NCBI GenBank assembly: GCA_028023455.1
Contig: JAQFVV010012396.1
Location: forward strand, 22,070,750-22,134,749
DNA from: Epiperipatus broadwayi
Lineage: Eukaryota > Onychophora > Udeonychophora > Euonychophora > Peripatidae
Direction of reading: 5' to 3'
Length of the DNA: 64,000 nt
Positions 1 to 10,589 of the stretch are shown one piece after another (position 1 is the stretch's first letter; each line of letters opens with the position of its first letter). The notes below the pieces were generated by a model. That model made no database searches. It had not been told where the DNA came from and worked only from the letters and a program-made list of their open reading frames with translations. Both the position numbers and the translations under genes were made by a program.

Positions 1-351
1 ATTCTTGATAATATACACTTTAAAAGAAAAAAATACTTTAAAAAGAGAAAGTTGTACAAATGACATATAATAAAATATTTACAAAAAAATCAATATTTGG
101 TTAGTATGTTTGCTCCTATATATATATTTGAGCCGCACCTATGTAGTTTAATAAAAAGAATTAATAATCATAAAATTAATAATAATAAAAATGTTAATTT
201 AAAAGTTAAAATTTTATAATGTAGGTGCACATCTCAAATGTATACATAAAATATACATACATGACAAAAGGAGCATGATGGAATATAGGGTTTAAACACA
301 GGTTAGTAGATGGAACTATGAAGCTCAATCTTAAGCTAAGATTGACTGCTT

Positions 352-355
<4 letters not shown>
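1..355. other. A+T-rich DNA without a recognised feature
   Basis: Low-complexity A+T-rich sequence with scattered poly-A and poly-T runs. I see no coding pattern, repeat boundary or RNA gene. Confidence 0.5.

Positions 356-439
<84 letters not shown>
354..439. repeat. (TA)n microsatellite, interrupted once
   Basis: Near-perfect TA dinucleotide array, broken only by a short AAA-type interruption. It is self-complementary. An 86-residue minus-strand reading frame across it is Tyr/Ile repeats and is not a gene. Confidence 0.95.
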
Positions 440-440
<1 letters not shown>

Positions 441-449
441 ATAATATCC

Positions 450-690
450 ATTAAATAAAGAAACACTAACTTTTGATGTTACTAAGAAACTATCAGTTAC
501 TACTAATTAACAATTTCTGAGGCAATGTAAGTTTTTTTTTATAATAGCTTTTTTGTTGGGGGTCTTTAAAGCATAAGGGGTTCAACAAAAGAGCTATTAT
601 GAGAAAAACTTGTTTTGCTTCAGGAGTTGTCATTTAGTAATAATTGATAGTTTCTTAGTAACATCAAAAGTTAAAATGTTTCTCTATTTG
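450..690. mobile_element. Palindromic foldback (MITE-like) element
   Basis: Two arms of about 105-115 bp (roughly 450-556 and 575-690) are inverted copies separated by about 20 bp. Matching landmarks are acttttgatgttactaag on the left and its complement cttagtaacatcaaaag on the right, and ataatagctttttt against agagctattat around the centre. No protein is encoded and no clear target-site duplication is visible. The layout suits a non-autonomous DNA transposon or foldback; superfamily unknown. Confidence 0.75.
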
Positions 691-692
691 GA

Positions 693-1690
693 ACCACATT
701 TATTTCATATAAAATGCCTCTGGTGATGATTCCCATAAGTTTGGCACATGCCATGCCCATCCACTGTCTTTGTATAAAAAGTCTGCACATCGGCGATGAC
801 CGCGGCATGCCTATCCACTTCGTTCTTGTTCAGAAGCATGACCGTTTCCTCTTAGTTATTCTTTTGGCTATTATGTCAGTACTGCCCAAACTTCATATTA
901 TTATTATTTCTTTTGCATTCTGACCTGGTTTTAGTGCTGTAATAATATTGAAATTGCGCTCTGCTTAAAAATATACATAAAGTCCAACTATTACTAGTCT
1001 TATTAATTCAATTTATTTCAATCATATACCATCCCACCATCATAACATTTCTGTATTTAAGAGAATCTATATGCCTTGGGGAAAATAAAGTGTTCTTCTT
1101 ACCAGTGCTAATTAAAATAAGTTTCATTAGGTATTTTATCATATAAGCAAATGTGTTTTCAAATGTATTTTATTTATTTTCACGACCATAATGGTGTGAA
1201 AATAGTTTGTATTATATCTGTAATGAATCTCAGAATGCTCCCCTAAATAATTTTAGTCACCACATTTCAGAATCATAATCCAAAGCATTTAATAGCAATA
1301 TTATGTAATTCTTTCTAATAATCGATTGGCATCTTAATATTGGACCCACCAAAGATGTGTGCTTATTTATAATATATTATTTAGCTAATAAAGAGCATAT
1401 GAGAAATAATAGCGTGAATGACACTATGTAATCCTCTACCACTTGGTGGACCACTTGCTCATTCACACACACACTAATGTATATAATTAAGTCATTATGT
1501 AAATACTTTGTCAGTATATTAAACTATATTTTATTGTCTGACTTATTTGAGTAGTTCGAATTCTTCTTTTCTCCACTTCCAAAAGTACAGACATACTTAT
1601 ATATTTATTTTAGTTTAGTCAAAATTAATAGATGTCTCATTGTTTTGCTCAGCTTTGCTAGTCAGCCGGATTAAAATTAATTCTCATGTG
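693..1690. other. Intergenic A+T-rich stretch
   Basis: No supported gene. The 69-codon frame at 714-923 has no recognisable domain and is treated as chance. Confidence 0.4.
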
Positions 1691-1719
1691 CCCTCACTAT
1701 TATGTTATTCATTAGGTGT

Positions 1720-2098
1720 TAGATCTGGGGCTTAGAGAGTGGGTTCGAATTCAGGCTGGTCCCTGACCTAAATCTTGGGCTTGACTGGGTTTGAAGTACA
1801 TGTTGTGAGTTTCAGCTCATGTTAGATGGATAAACATGTTTTGACTGGTACAATATATATATATGGAACCGGGTCTGTTGAAATAAAATTAATATTTAAT
1901 TGGGTTTGGTTTTATCCTTTTATAACATAACTATCAATTTTATATTTTTTTATGATGTGAACAGACTTGCCATTCAAGCAGAGGGGAGAATACCATCCAT
2001 AGCAGAGCTACCAATGATACACCTTGGGCTTGACTGGGTTTGAAGTACATTTTGTGAGTTTCAGCTCATGTTAGATGGATAAACATGTTTTGACTGGT

Positions 2099-2135
<37 letters not shown>

Positions 2136-2320
2136 AACCGGGTCTGTTGAAATAGAATTAATATTTAATTGGGTTTGGTTTTATCCTTTTATAACATAAC
2201 TATCAATTTTATATTTTTTTATGATGTGAACGGACTTGCCCTTCAAGCAGAGGGGAGAATACCATCCATAGCAGAGCTAACAATGATACCCATGGTCAGA
2301 CTGAGCTATGCAAAGCATAA
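1720..2320 (+). repeat. 249-bp tandem duplication inside a dispersed repeat
   Basis: A block starting cttgggcttgactgggt at 1774 is repeated at 2023. It includes a (TA)n tract that is much longer in the second copy, a ggaaccgggtctgttg segment and a gcagaggggagaatacc segment. Copies are about 95% identical outside the TA tract. The unit ends with a caatgataca-like sequence in both copies. Just upstream, gggttcgaattc near 1741 resembles a Pol III B box, so a tRNA-derived SINE head is possible but unproven. Confidence 0.7.
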
Positions 2321-2459
2321 AACAATCACATTTCCAGACCGTGGCCTACCTTGTCTGCTAAATTCAAATCCCTACCATCCAAAGCACTTTATTTGTTTAG
2401 AGATAAACTTCAGGCACCAGCTAATTACAAGAAGTAACTAACATGCCTGGATAGTAGGC

Positions 2460-4015
2460 CCATAATCCAGCACTCGAAATATCCCATGACTAGCTCAATC
2501 AAAAAAGTAATTAAATAAACTGCTTTAATTAGTGGTATCAGTAAAAGAATCGACCGACAAATTTTAATTTTCAAAATAATTTATTTTAAATATTTTAAAA
2601 TTAACTGATAACTAAATTATGAATTTATTCAACATTTTTTCCCTGAATAAAATAATAATATATAACATCATATATCACACACACATAGTATCAATAAACA
2701 TAAAGCATAAATAAATACCAAGCATTAAACCTTATTTCACACACTTATTTTTATCATATGAGCTATTTGTTTGTATGATTTGGAAAAGTTATGGGAATTG
2801 CTGCTTACACTAACTGCAGATAAATAGTTTTTTTATGCTAGTTAGAAAGTTCATTATACTGACTCTGGAGGGTTTAAAGATTACAATGGCTACAATATAC
2901 TAATGACACAATGGGAATAAAGAATAATTAATATTACGTATAGATTTTCAGATATGTGATCCTGGAAAGACAGCTACTCCTTTCTCCTGTGTGATACATG
3001 TAGTACCAACTGATTGGATTCTGGATTTAGAGATGACTGTGGTTCCTTGCTGCATTTCAGTCTGGCAGACAAATGTCTAAATAGCTCAGGATGTTAGATA
3101 TTCATAGTGGCTAATTGGAGATTTTCAGATATGCTAGGTGGTCAGAGACTGGAGTACAGTGACATGCTTCTTATTAGCAATGCATGTTTTTTCGGCATTT
3201 TCAAAATAAATATTTATTTGTACTAACTGGAATAACACTGCTGAAAAATTATCTGATCTCTGATGATGATATTTTCTTCTGGGCCTATTTATATGCTATT
3301 ACTCTTATTGTGCAGCTTGATTAACATTCTTTTTGAATTAAATTTATTAATTAAATTCCCCATTATCTGTTCACATTTCTTATTAGATTAATTTTTTTAG
3401 GATAAAATCTCACTTTTTAATTATTCCCATTGTTTATTTGTAGCTATCTTTAAATTTAACTTAATTTTTATATTACAAACTTTCTTCTTCATTTTTTTTT
3501 TAAAAATTCAACTTCTTTTTATACGTAAACATATATATACATTTTAATGTATATTTTAAAATAAAGTCATTTACGCATATATATTTTTTCATTTCTTTAA
3601 ATTAAATGAAAAGAGAGTATTTTACATTCATGTAAAAGATTTATTTTTAAACTTTTATAGTTTTAACTTTTCTAAGTTAAAGTTTTTCCCTCAAATTACT
3701 CTTAAATTAATTCATAAAACTTTACGAATGATTGCAGGTTTTAATTTTCCCCAGGGCTAACTGTATTTTTCCTTTTTAAAAAAAACTCTAAAATTTTATA
3801 AACAACGACTCTCTCAAACTTATTCTAACTTATATATTATTTATTTATTAAAATCCTCATTTCTTTTTATGAAACTTATTTTAGCTATAATGATTTTATT
3901 TTTATGTTGTTTTTTTTTACAATTAATTTTGAAACTTTTGTGTTATTTATGAAAATTTTATTTTAATAATTTTTAGACAAAAATTATTACAAATATGTAG
4001 AGCTAAGTTGGTGTT

Positions 4016-4018
<3 letters not shown>
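2460..4018. other. A+T-rich stretch without a recognised gene
   Basis: No feature I can support. 2940-3190 is somewhat less A+T-biased and has two loosely similar blocks around ttttcagatatg (2947 and 3122), possibly an old repeat. Confidence 0.4.

Positions 4019-4046
<28 letters not shown>
4019..4046. repeat. (TA)n microsatellite
   Basis: Perfect TA array of about 28 bp. Confidence 0.95.
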
Positions 4047-4375
4047 CCAAATCTAGGTTTAAAGCAAGGTTGAAGAATGTACCACAAGACTTCCTAAATG
4101 CAAATAACGGGATTAAAATCCTTACTTTGATTATATTATTTAGTAAATTAAAATATTCTATAGTGTGTAATGCTCACAAAATTGGCAGGAAAAAAAGTTG
4201 ATTAACAAAGATATTGTTGAAATCCATATGTCTTTAAGTAACCTAAATTATTGTGGAAAAAACATTATTCATTAATTAACTTTACATACAATTTGCTTTT
4301 AAATAAATAAATAAAATCTTTCTTCTAGTTTTTCAAATTCTTATTCACATGTATTGTATCTGGGGTTTTTTCAAA

Positions 4376-4378
<3 letters not shown>

Positions 4379-4459
<81 letters not shown>
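4379..4459. repeat. (TA)n microsatellite
   Basis: TA array of about 80 bp with one TACATA interruption near the middle. Confidence 0.95.
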
Positions 4460-4465
<6 letters not shown>

Positions 4466-4727
4466 ATTACTGTTTAATAATCTATATTAGGTAATAAATT
4501 AAAGATATGTATATAATAAGCATCTGTGCTTAATTGCTCTTGAAATCATATGGCTCTTGAACCCTAACTGGCAGGTTGAGCACAAAAGTCATGTGAACAA
4601 ATTAAGAATTTGCTTTACGTTAGTAAAATTAGATTTACAAATGTTTAACTTCCTCTACCCCCAACTTGGTCATTATCCAGTCTAGATAAATAGATTAAGT
4701 ATTATCATTAATCATTTATTAAATTAG

Positions 4728-5060
4728 AGATTATCTCTAGGCCAGATATAAACTTTAAGCAGTTAAAAATTAATATAATTAAATTCACACAGTTGGAATA
4801 ATTTCATATTTTTATTTTTTCATGTATAATATCTTCTATAGACATACTTAACCTCCATTCAACCACATATTCTTAAAACATATACATAAAAGTAGCTTTA
4901 AAATGGACCTTATGTTTCTTGGGGGCTATTTGTCTTTGTAAAATATTTTTATTCATAATGTTTCAAGAATGTTTGATAGAATAGCAGTTATTAAGGATAC
5001 ATAACTAAAAATTGATTCATTCTAACACTGCTTTAAAACATATAGAGCACACCCTTAACC
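4728..5060 (+). repeat. Old dispersed repeat, copy 1
   Basis: This stretch resembles 6976-7064 joined to 7916-8130. Shared landmarks are agattatctctaggccagat against agattatccctaaccagat, atcttctatagacatactt against atcttctatagacatattt, and the acacattcttgaaac-like segment. In the second copy the homology is split by an 851-bp hammerhead insertion, so this copy serves as the empty-site control. Coding potential: none seen. Confidence 0.65.
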
Positions 5061-5500
5061 TTTTAACCGCTAATTTTATTATTGGTTGTATCAGATAAAA
5101 ATCAAATCTTTTAATTGGCCAACTCACAAACTGAAGACAAAGCCTATTGTTAAAACATATTCTCCTATAATATTAAATTCAACTCAGATACATTTATAAA
5201 AAGTATATTATTAATTTTTCAGGTTATGAAGAGAACGAAAGTTCTTTCAAAAATAAATTGCTATTTATTTATTCTAAAATATTCAATATCGGCAACATAA
5301 AAGCTATAATATAAACAAAAAGATCAACTTTTACGTTATAGAAAAGTAAATATTTCTTTTTACTACATCTTCAATATTTTTACTTAAATCTTCAATATTT
5401 TTCGAAAATAATTTTGTTTTTTTATTATTCTCTCTGAAAATAATTTTTAATTTCCATAAATATAATTTTATAATAATTTAAATCGTATTCGAAATGAAAA
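5061..5500. other. A+T-rich stretch without a recognised feature
   Basis: Nothing supportable on either strand. Confidence 0.4.
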
Positions 5501-5519
5501 TCTCAGCATTTTTCTTTAT

Positions 5520-5808
5520 TTTCTTTGATCAGGCAGTTTCTTTGTTCTTTCCAGCCAATCAGAATGTCTTTTTCGGCTGAGAGCATGCTAAGAACCAATC
5601 ACAAATAATGTTCCTTCTTTGTTTAGGTTTAAATGCGTTTTTTTTTATTTTTTACTTGTAAAATAAATCGGAAGATGGCACCATCTTACAGAACTTTTAA
5701 AAACGAATTCAATACGTGTTTAACGAATATTTTCGTATAAAAACTGGCTGAGTTAGAGTGATGTCAGATGTCGACAAGGAGCCTCGTAAGAGGCGGGGAA
5801 AGAGTTAA
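5520..5808 (+). promoter_or_regulatory. Possible promoter or 5' exon remnant with raised CpG
   Basis: A short island with far more CpG than its surroundings. It has two CCAAT boxes in the same orientation (5555-5559 and 5595-5599) about 40 bp apart, followed by cggaagatggc at 5669, which resembles adjoining ETS and YY1 sites seen at animal transcription starts. Two short frames follow: an ATG at 5675 (22 codons including stop) and an ATG at 5761 (16 codons including stop) encoding a basic peptide beginning MSDVDKEPRKRRGKS. The second frame stops where a repeat-related segment (gttaataatatatag) begins, as though an exon or transposon 5' end had been interrupted. It could be a host promoter or the head of a DNA transposon; I cannot decide. 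Confidence 0.35.
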
Positions 5809-5820
5809 TAATATATAGTA

Positions 5821-5834
5821 TCATTAAAAGTTAA
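5821..5834. repeat. Target-site duplication, left
   Basis: tcattaaaagttaa, matched exactly at 6449-6462, flanks the hammerhead-repeat insertion. Confidence 0.8.
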
Positions 5835-5942
5835 AACAGGCAAAACTCACTATACGTATTGCCACACACAGCAAGATAGAGTAATCAATAGATGACAGGG
5901 GGTTTGTGCATAAAATCCCCATTAGTGCCTACTCATCCAATA

Positions 5943-5984
5943 TCCCCAGACTAGTTTCTGGCTTGTGGCCTTTGTCAGTGAAGA
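5943..5984 (-). ncRNA. Degenerate hammerhead ribozyme
   Basis: On the minus strand it keeps GAAA, the palindromic CTAG, a cleavage-type trinucleotide and TGGGGA able to pair with TCTTCA upstream. The CTGATGA core has become CTGACAA, which loses a catalytic-core guanine, so it is probably inactive. Confidence 0.65.
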
Positions 5985-6236
5985 GCCTTGGATCTGAGAG
6001 CACTGCACCTAGATCTTAGGATCTAATGCAACCCTCCAGAAACCACCTTTTATCTCTATTTAACTACAAAACTATGAGTTTTAAACTGAAAATACCTTAA
6101 TGTTTTCAATCCAAACCCAGTAGCTTATATAGTCATATGGGTCTAAACCCAGTTCATTTTGGTGTCTGTGGCTCTTTAATAACCATAGCCACCACTATCC
6201 TATTAGATATAGATGCAGTGCTCTCAGATCTAAGGC

Positions 6237-6278
6237 TCCTCACTGATGAGGGCCACAAGCCCGAAACTAGTCTGGGGA
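6237..6278 (+). ncRNA. Type I hammerhead ribozyme, best-preserved copy
   Basis: All conserved parts are present in order within 42 nt. TCCTCA (6237-6242) can pair with TGGGGA (6273-6278) as stem I. CTGATGA (6243-6249) is the first core box. GGGC (6250-6253) and GCCC (6259-6262) form a perfect 4-bp stem II with a CACAA loop. GAAA (6263-6266) is the second core box. CTAG (6267-6270) is a self-complementary stem III, and TC (6271-6272) completes a GUC cleavage site before 6273. The minimal stem III suggests cleavage as a dimer, as known for newt and other short-stem-III hammerheads. Confidence 0.85.
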
Positions 6279-6448
6279 TATTGAATGAGTAGGCACTAGA
6301 TGGGGATTTTATGCACAAGCCTTCTGGAATTCATTGATTACACTAGCTTGCTGTATGGGGCAATACATATAGTGACTTTTGACTGTTTTAACAACAAATA
6401 TACATAAGCATAAGAGGTGGTGGTCGTGTGATGTTTATTGGCTTAAAA

Positions 6449-6462
6449 TCATTAAAAGTTAA
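6449..6462. repeat. Target-site duplication, right
   Basis: Exact copy of 5821-5834. Confidence 0.8.
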
Positions 6463-6975
6463 CATTGAGATGCTAGAACAAATTGTGATAAGAGGATGAC
6501 TATTATTGCTATGCTTATCATCAAGCAATATGGATTTATCCAGATTCATTATTCATCACAAGTCACCAATGAATGAATGGAGAAATGAATTAACAAATGC
6601 CAGAAGCATATTGATAGATTCAGATATTCAGTAAATCCTTTTTGTCCCATCAAGAAAAGATACTTGACTTTAAAATGGCAGTATTTTTGAAGACCAAATC
6701 AAATGTTAGACAATAACTGCAACAGCTGAACAGCAATACACATGCCCACAATAGTGTTAAAGCTGTGGGGCAAGTTCTTGCTGAACTTACGCTGCTAGAA
6801 TTTAAGCCAAGGAATGAACAAATTCACATTAAACTGGAAGCTATTAGAATTTAAATCTACTATCAGGCAAGCTGCCATAATATAAATGGAAGTGTTAACC
6901 ACTATACAGGTGCTATTGCAATATATGTAAAAGCAATTGTATACAAGTGGAATAAATATGTGAGACCATGTTTAT
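6463..6975. other. Unassigned stretch
   Basis: Its left end (gagatgctagaacaaattgtgataag) resembles 8180-8205, so it continues the older repeat interrupted at 5835. The rest is less A+T-biased and has a faintly codon-like texture around 6760-6860, but stops break every frame and I recognise no family. Confidence 0.35.
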
Positions 6976-7064
6976 TCTGAGAGATTATCCCTAACCAGAT
7001 ATAAACTTTAGTTAAAGATTAATATACTTATTTTAATTAAACACAGACATATAATGTAATTTAA
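6976..7064 (+). repeat. Old dispersed repeat, copy 2, left part
   Basis: Matches 4728-4790. The homology resumes at 7916 after the hammerhead insertion. Confidence 0.6.
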
Positions 7065-7915
7065 CATTAACATCACATGATCACTATCTCATATTAGCAC
7101 ATAATTGTTATTAAACAATTCAAAACAAAGCAAAACGCTCCATATAGTAGCTAACAAGAGCAATCAATGGATGCCAGAAGGCTTGTGCATAAAATCCCTA
7201 TCTAGTGCCTACTCATTTCTGGCTTGTGGCCTTCATCAGTGAGGATCCTTGGATCTGAGAGCACTGCACCTAGATCTTAGGATCTAATGCAACCCTCCAG
7301 CACCCACCTTTTAACTGTATTTAACTACAAAACTATGAGAATGAAATTGAAAACACAATTAATATTTTCAATCCAAGCTCAATAGCTTATATAGTCATAT
7401 GGGTCTGAACAAGATGGCACTACTATACGGAGAGTTTTGCTTTGTTTTGAATTGCTTAATAACAATTATGTGCTAATATGAGATAGTGATCATGTGATGT
7501 TTAGTGGTTTAACACCAATCTTGCCTAATAGGATACTGGTGGCTATGGTTGTTAAAGAGCCAAAGACACCAAAATGTATGGGTGCTGAATTGAGTTCATA
7601 CCCATATGACTATATAAATTATTGAGCTTGGATTGAAAATATTAATTGTGTTTTCAATTTCATTCTCATAGTTTTGTAGTTAAATACAGTTAAAAGGTGG
7701 GTGCTGGAGGTTTGCATTAGATCCTAAGATCTAAGTGCAGTGCTCTCAGATCCAAGGCCCCTCACTGATGAAGGCCACAAGCCAGAAACTAGTTTGGGGA
7801 TATTGGATGAGTAGGCACTAGATAGGGATTTTATGCTCAAGCCTTCTGGCATCCATTGATTGCTCTTGTTAGCACAAGATGGCACTACTATATGGAGAGT
7901 TTTGCTTTGTTTTGA
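7065..7915. mobile_element. Hammerhead-repeat insertion, two inverted units
   Basis: An 851-bp insertion into the older repeat, flanked by a 9-bp duplication gtaatttaa (7056-7064 and 7916-7924). 7065-7410 is a minus-oriented unit and 7411-7915 a plus-oriented unit. The plus unit slightly exceeds one period: aagatggcactactata at 7411 recurs at 7876, giving a 465-bp unit with a short head-to-tail overlap. The minus unit has lost the hammerhead stem I/stem III segment (the junction actcatttctggcttg near 7211). An 88-codon minus frame at 7724-7990 spans the element and has no coding significance. Confidence 0.8.
7759..7800 (+). ncRNA. Type I hammerhead ribozyme
   Basis: CTGATGA at 7765, GAAA at 7785 and CTAG at 7789 are intact. 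The cleavage triplet is GUU, permitted by the NUH rule. CCCTCA upstream pairs with TGGGGA downstream over five of six positions. Stem II is three G-C pairs (GGC/GCC) with a CACAA loop and an A-A closing mismatch next to the core. Confidence 0.8.
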
Positions 7916-8200
7916 GTAATTTAATTTTATTTCTCTTTTCCCATATATAGTATCTTCTATAGACATATTTAATAACCTCCAATCCATCACACATTCTTGA
8001 AACGTATGAATAAAAATAGTTTTAAAATATTTTTATTCATACGTTTCACGAATATTTAATAGAGTGGATATTAAGTATATCTACTAGCGATTGATACATT
8101 TTAATGCTGCTTAAAAAATATATGATATACATGTTAATAATATATAGTGCCATTAAAAGTTAAGAGATGTCTAAAAAATGTGATGCTAGAATAAACTGTG
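7916..8200 (+). repeat. Old dispersed repeat, copy 2, right part
   Basis: Continues the match to 4800-5060. Its end (gttaataatatatagt near 8131) also matches 5804-5819, so the family is present at least three times between 4.7 and 8.2 kb. Confidence 0.55.
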
Positions 8201-10035
8201 ATAGTAAATTGACAAACAATAATGATCTATTATCAATAATAAAAGTTTAATTTTAATTTACGGCCTTTTGGCAGAAAAAATATATGTTAAACGTTATTCT
8301 ACTTTTCCAATTTAAAAATAATAGTTTCTTCAACAGATCCTAAAATATCAAATATTTATATAAATATTGATTAGATCTTCTTTCACAATTTGTTCGTTTC
8401 TATTTAATTCAAATGTTGTATTGAGTTTGATTTTTAAATATAATCATTGAAATTGGCCTAAATATAATTCATTCACCAATTATTAGTTGTAAAAAGATTT
8501 CATTTGCAACATAACTACATCACGTGATTTTAGTAGCTGTAAAAATATCTAATAATTCTTTAAAAACTACATTTAAAAAAAATCTTTAATTTTAACGAAT
8601 GGAAAGTTATAATCTCATCAATTGTCACTAAATTAATAGCTCGCTGAATTGTAGACAAAAGATTCTAAAAGTCTATACGGAATATGTCTCATTTATAATT
8701 AAATCTGTTCATATTGAAAATTTTCTGATTCATTTTATTTCTTTTCATTTCACTTTTTTTTTTGTTATTACTTATTAGTATAATTTCATTATTTCATTCT
8801 TTTAACTTCATTTTAGCTTGAATAAAATTAGCCTCGAAACATTATTTTTCATCTTTAAATTTGTATAGAAATCGTACTACATTTACTCCCAGAAAAACAA
8901 AATACTGATTTAAAAGAAAAAATTAGACTTAAAATGCAATATTTTGCTAAGCTCAAAAAGGAAGTGTCTGAGTGCATTTATTCAATAATTAATGTAAAAC
9001 ATTATATTAGCAGAACAATCTACTGTAAAGATTTTTAAAATGTTTTTCTTTATTTGTTTATTTATTTTGCAGTAAATTATGTTTATATCTGTGATACAGT
9101 AATCATAATGCTGAAATGTATTGATTTTTTTTTTTTTACTACGTATTTTATAAAATATTTTGAAATTAGCTGAAAACATTTTATAGAATGCTAAAAAAAA
9201 TGAAATCCAGTGAAAAATTGCACAGGTGTGTGTGTGCGCGCGCTTATACATTAACAGTCATGCTTAATTTTAAAGTCTGATCAAAATGATTGAGGAATCC
9301 TAATATGGTATATAATCAATGTTTGCCTTTACATTATATATAAATTATATTACGTTTGAACAGTGTTATAGATAGCATCAAATCATTTGACAAAAAGTTA
9401 AAAAATTTTTTTAAAAATATCAGAAAAAATGGCTCACAGAGGCTCAATAATATTTAATCATGTGATTGGAAAGACTATGTATTATCCTCATGCTTTTCAA
9501 ATTTATATTTTTACTTTGTGAGTAGTAAAAAATAGGTCACTATCATTTTGAAAGATTACAGCATTTTCCCAATCTAATGTTTTATTATGAAATAAAAATA
9601 GTCCCTAAAATGTTGAAATAGTTTGTAGATTTGATACATTTTTCATTTTAACAATGCTATTAATTTTTTAAAAAACAACAACTCATATTTAAACCAAAAT
9701 GTATCTTCATGGACATGACTTGACTTTTCAATGAAATGATATTTTGTTGGTAATGTTTAATTCTTTTAAGTAGAATTGTTCAATATTGTTAATGATAAAG
9801 TTAATATCAGGCAAAAATTATCATACTAAGATGTACAACTACTAAAAAACTATCCAAAACTATGTCATGTAAAAAAAAAAAAGCTTCTTATTTAGATACA
9901 ATAAATCTTTCAATGATATTTATTGAATATTGACTTAAAATTGATCAAATTTAATTTTTGTAACTTATAAATACTTGCTTGATTTTCAACACTCCTATCA
10001 GGATTATTTATGAACTATTAGCACTTTTGTTTAAA
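8200..10035. other. A+T-rich stretch, one short alternating purine-pyrimidine run
   Basis: No gene seen. At 9226-9243 a gtgtgtgtgtgcgcgcgc run is the only sizeable GC-alternating tract in the window and could adopt Z-DNA. Confidence 0.4.
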
Positions 10036-10039
10036 GTAC

Positions 10040-10118
10040 ATTAAGTGGTTATTCTCATGATATATATATATATATATATATCATGAGATATCATGATAAT
10101 GTACTTTAAATGTATATG

Positions 10119-10155
<37 letters not shown>
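10040..10155. repeat. (TA)n-cored hairpins
   Basis: Two adjacent palindromes: tctcatga-(TA)n-tcatgaga (10052-10088) and atgaacata-(TA)n-tatgttca (10116-10157). Each could extrude as a cruciform. Confidence 0.7.
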
Positions 10156-10156
<1 letters not shown>

Positions 10157-10489
10157 CAACTACATTCTTCTTATCAATAGAATTTTCAATCTGCTAATGT
10201 ACTAAGTATCTGTTAATCAATAAAATGAAGCTACTCTATCATATTTTAAATATTTGATTTTCTTTTTTTCAGTAAAATTGCTGGATGGGGGGGGGGCTAC
10301 CTGACTGTGCCATTAATTTTTATTTTAAGAATTATTTAATTAAATGATACAAATCATTAGTAAACAAACTCAGCATATATTTCTTAAATACAATTATACT
10401 AATAATTGTTTGTTAATTTCAATTTTTTAAACCAAAATTCTTACACAAATTGCTTAGTGGAGGTCACTTGCACTAATTTAATGTTTTTT

Positions 10490-10585
10490 TTCTTATATGT
10501 CAAAGCATTGACTGGAAAGCAAATCCGGACCAGCTTCTTGGAAAGCAGCTATGCTTACTGCTAGGCCACCACATGATGTTAATCC
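10490..10585 (-). mobile_element. tRNA-derived SINE, copy A
   Basis: Minus strand contains a Pol III A-box-like gtggcctagcag, an anticodon-arm-like segment, a weak B-box-like region and the family's closing sequence tcaatgctttgacatat. Same family as 20.3, 46.2 and 46.8 kb. Target-site duplication not clear. Confidence 0.7.
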
Positions 10586-10589
10586 AGAA

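Larger units (their letters stand above)
5835..6448. mobile_element. Hammerhead-repeat insertion, two inverted units
   Basis: A 614-bp insertion between exact 14-bp direct repeats. The left part (about 5835-6205) is a minus-oriented unit and the right part (about 6206-6448) a plus-oriented partial unit, so the two hammerhead 3' sides face outward. Shared landmarks with other copies are gcaaaact near the outer side of each unit, tcaatg(g)atgcc, ggatctgagagcactgca, and gtgatgttt at the outer end. No reading frame is preserved. TSDs with an inverted arrangement argue for a retrotransposed element of PLE or retrozyme type. Confidence 0.8.

Noticed and set aside
206-466. 86-codon minus frame rich in Tyr and Ile
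   Set aside because: It is the translation of a (TA)n microsatellite.
7724-7990. 88-codon minus frame across the hammerhead repeat; similar frames at 23889 and 24477
   Set aside because: They lie on non-coding repeat copies and are not conserved as codons; differences between copies are not synonymous-biased.
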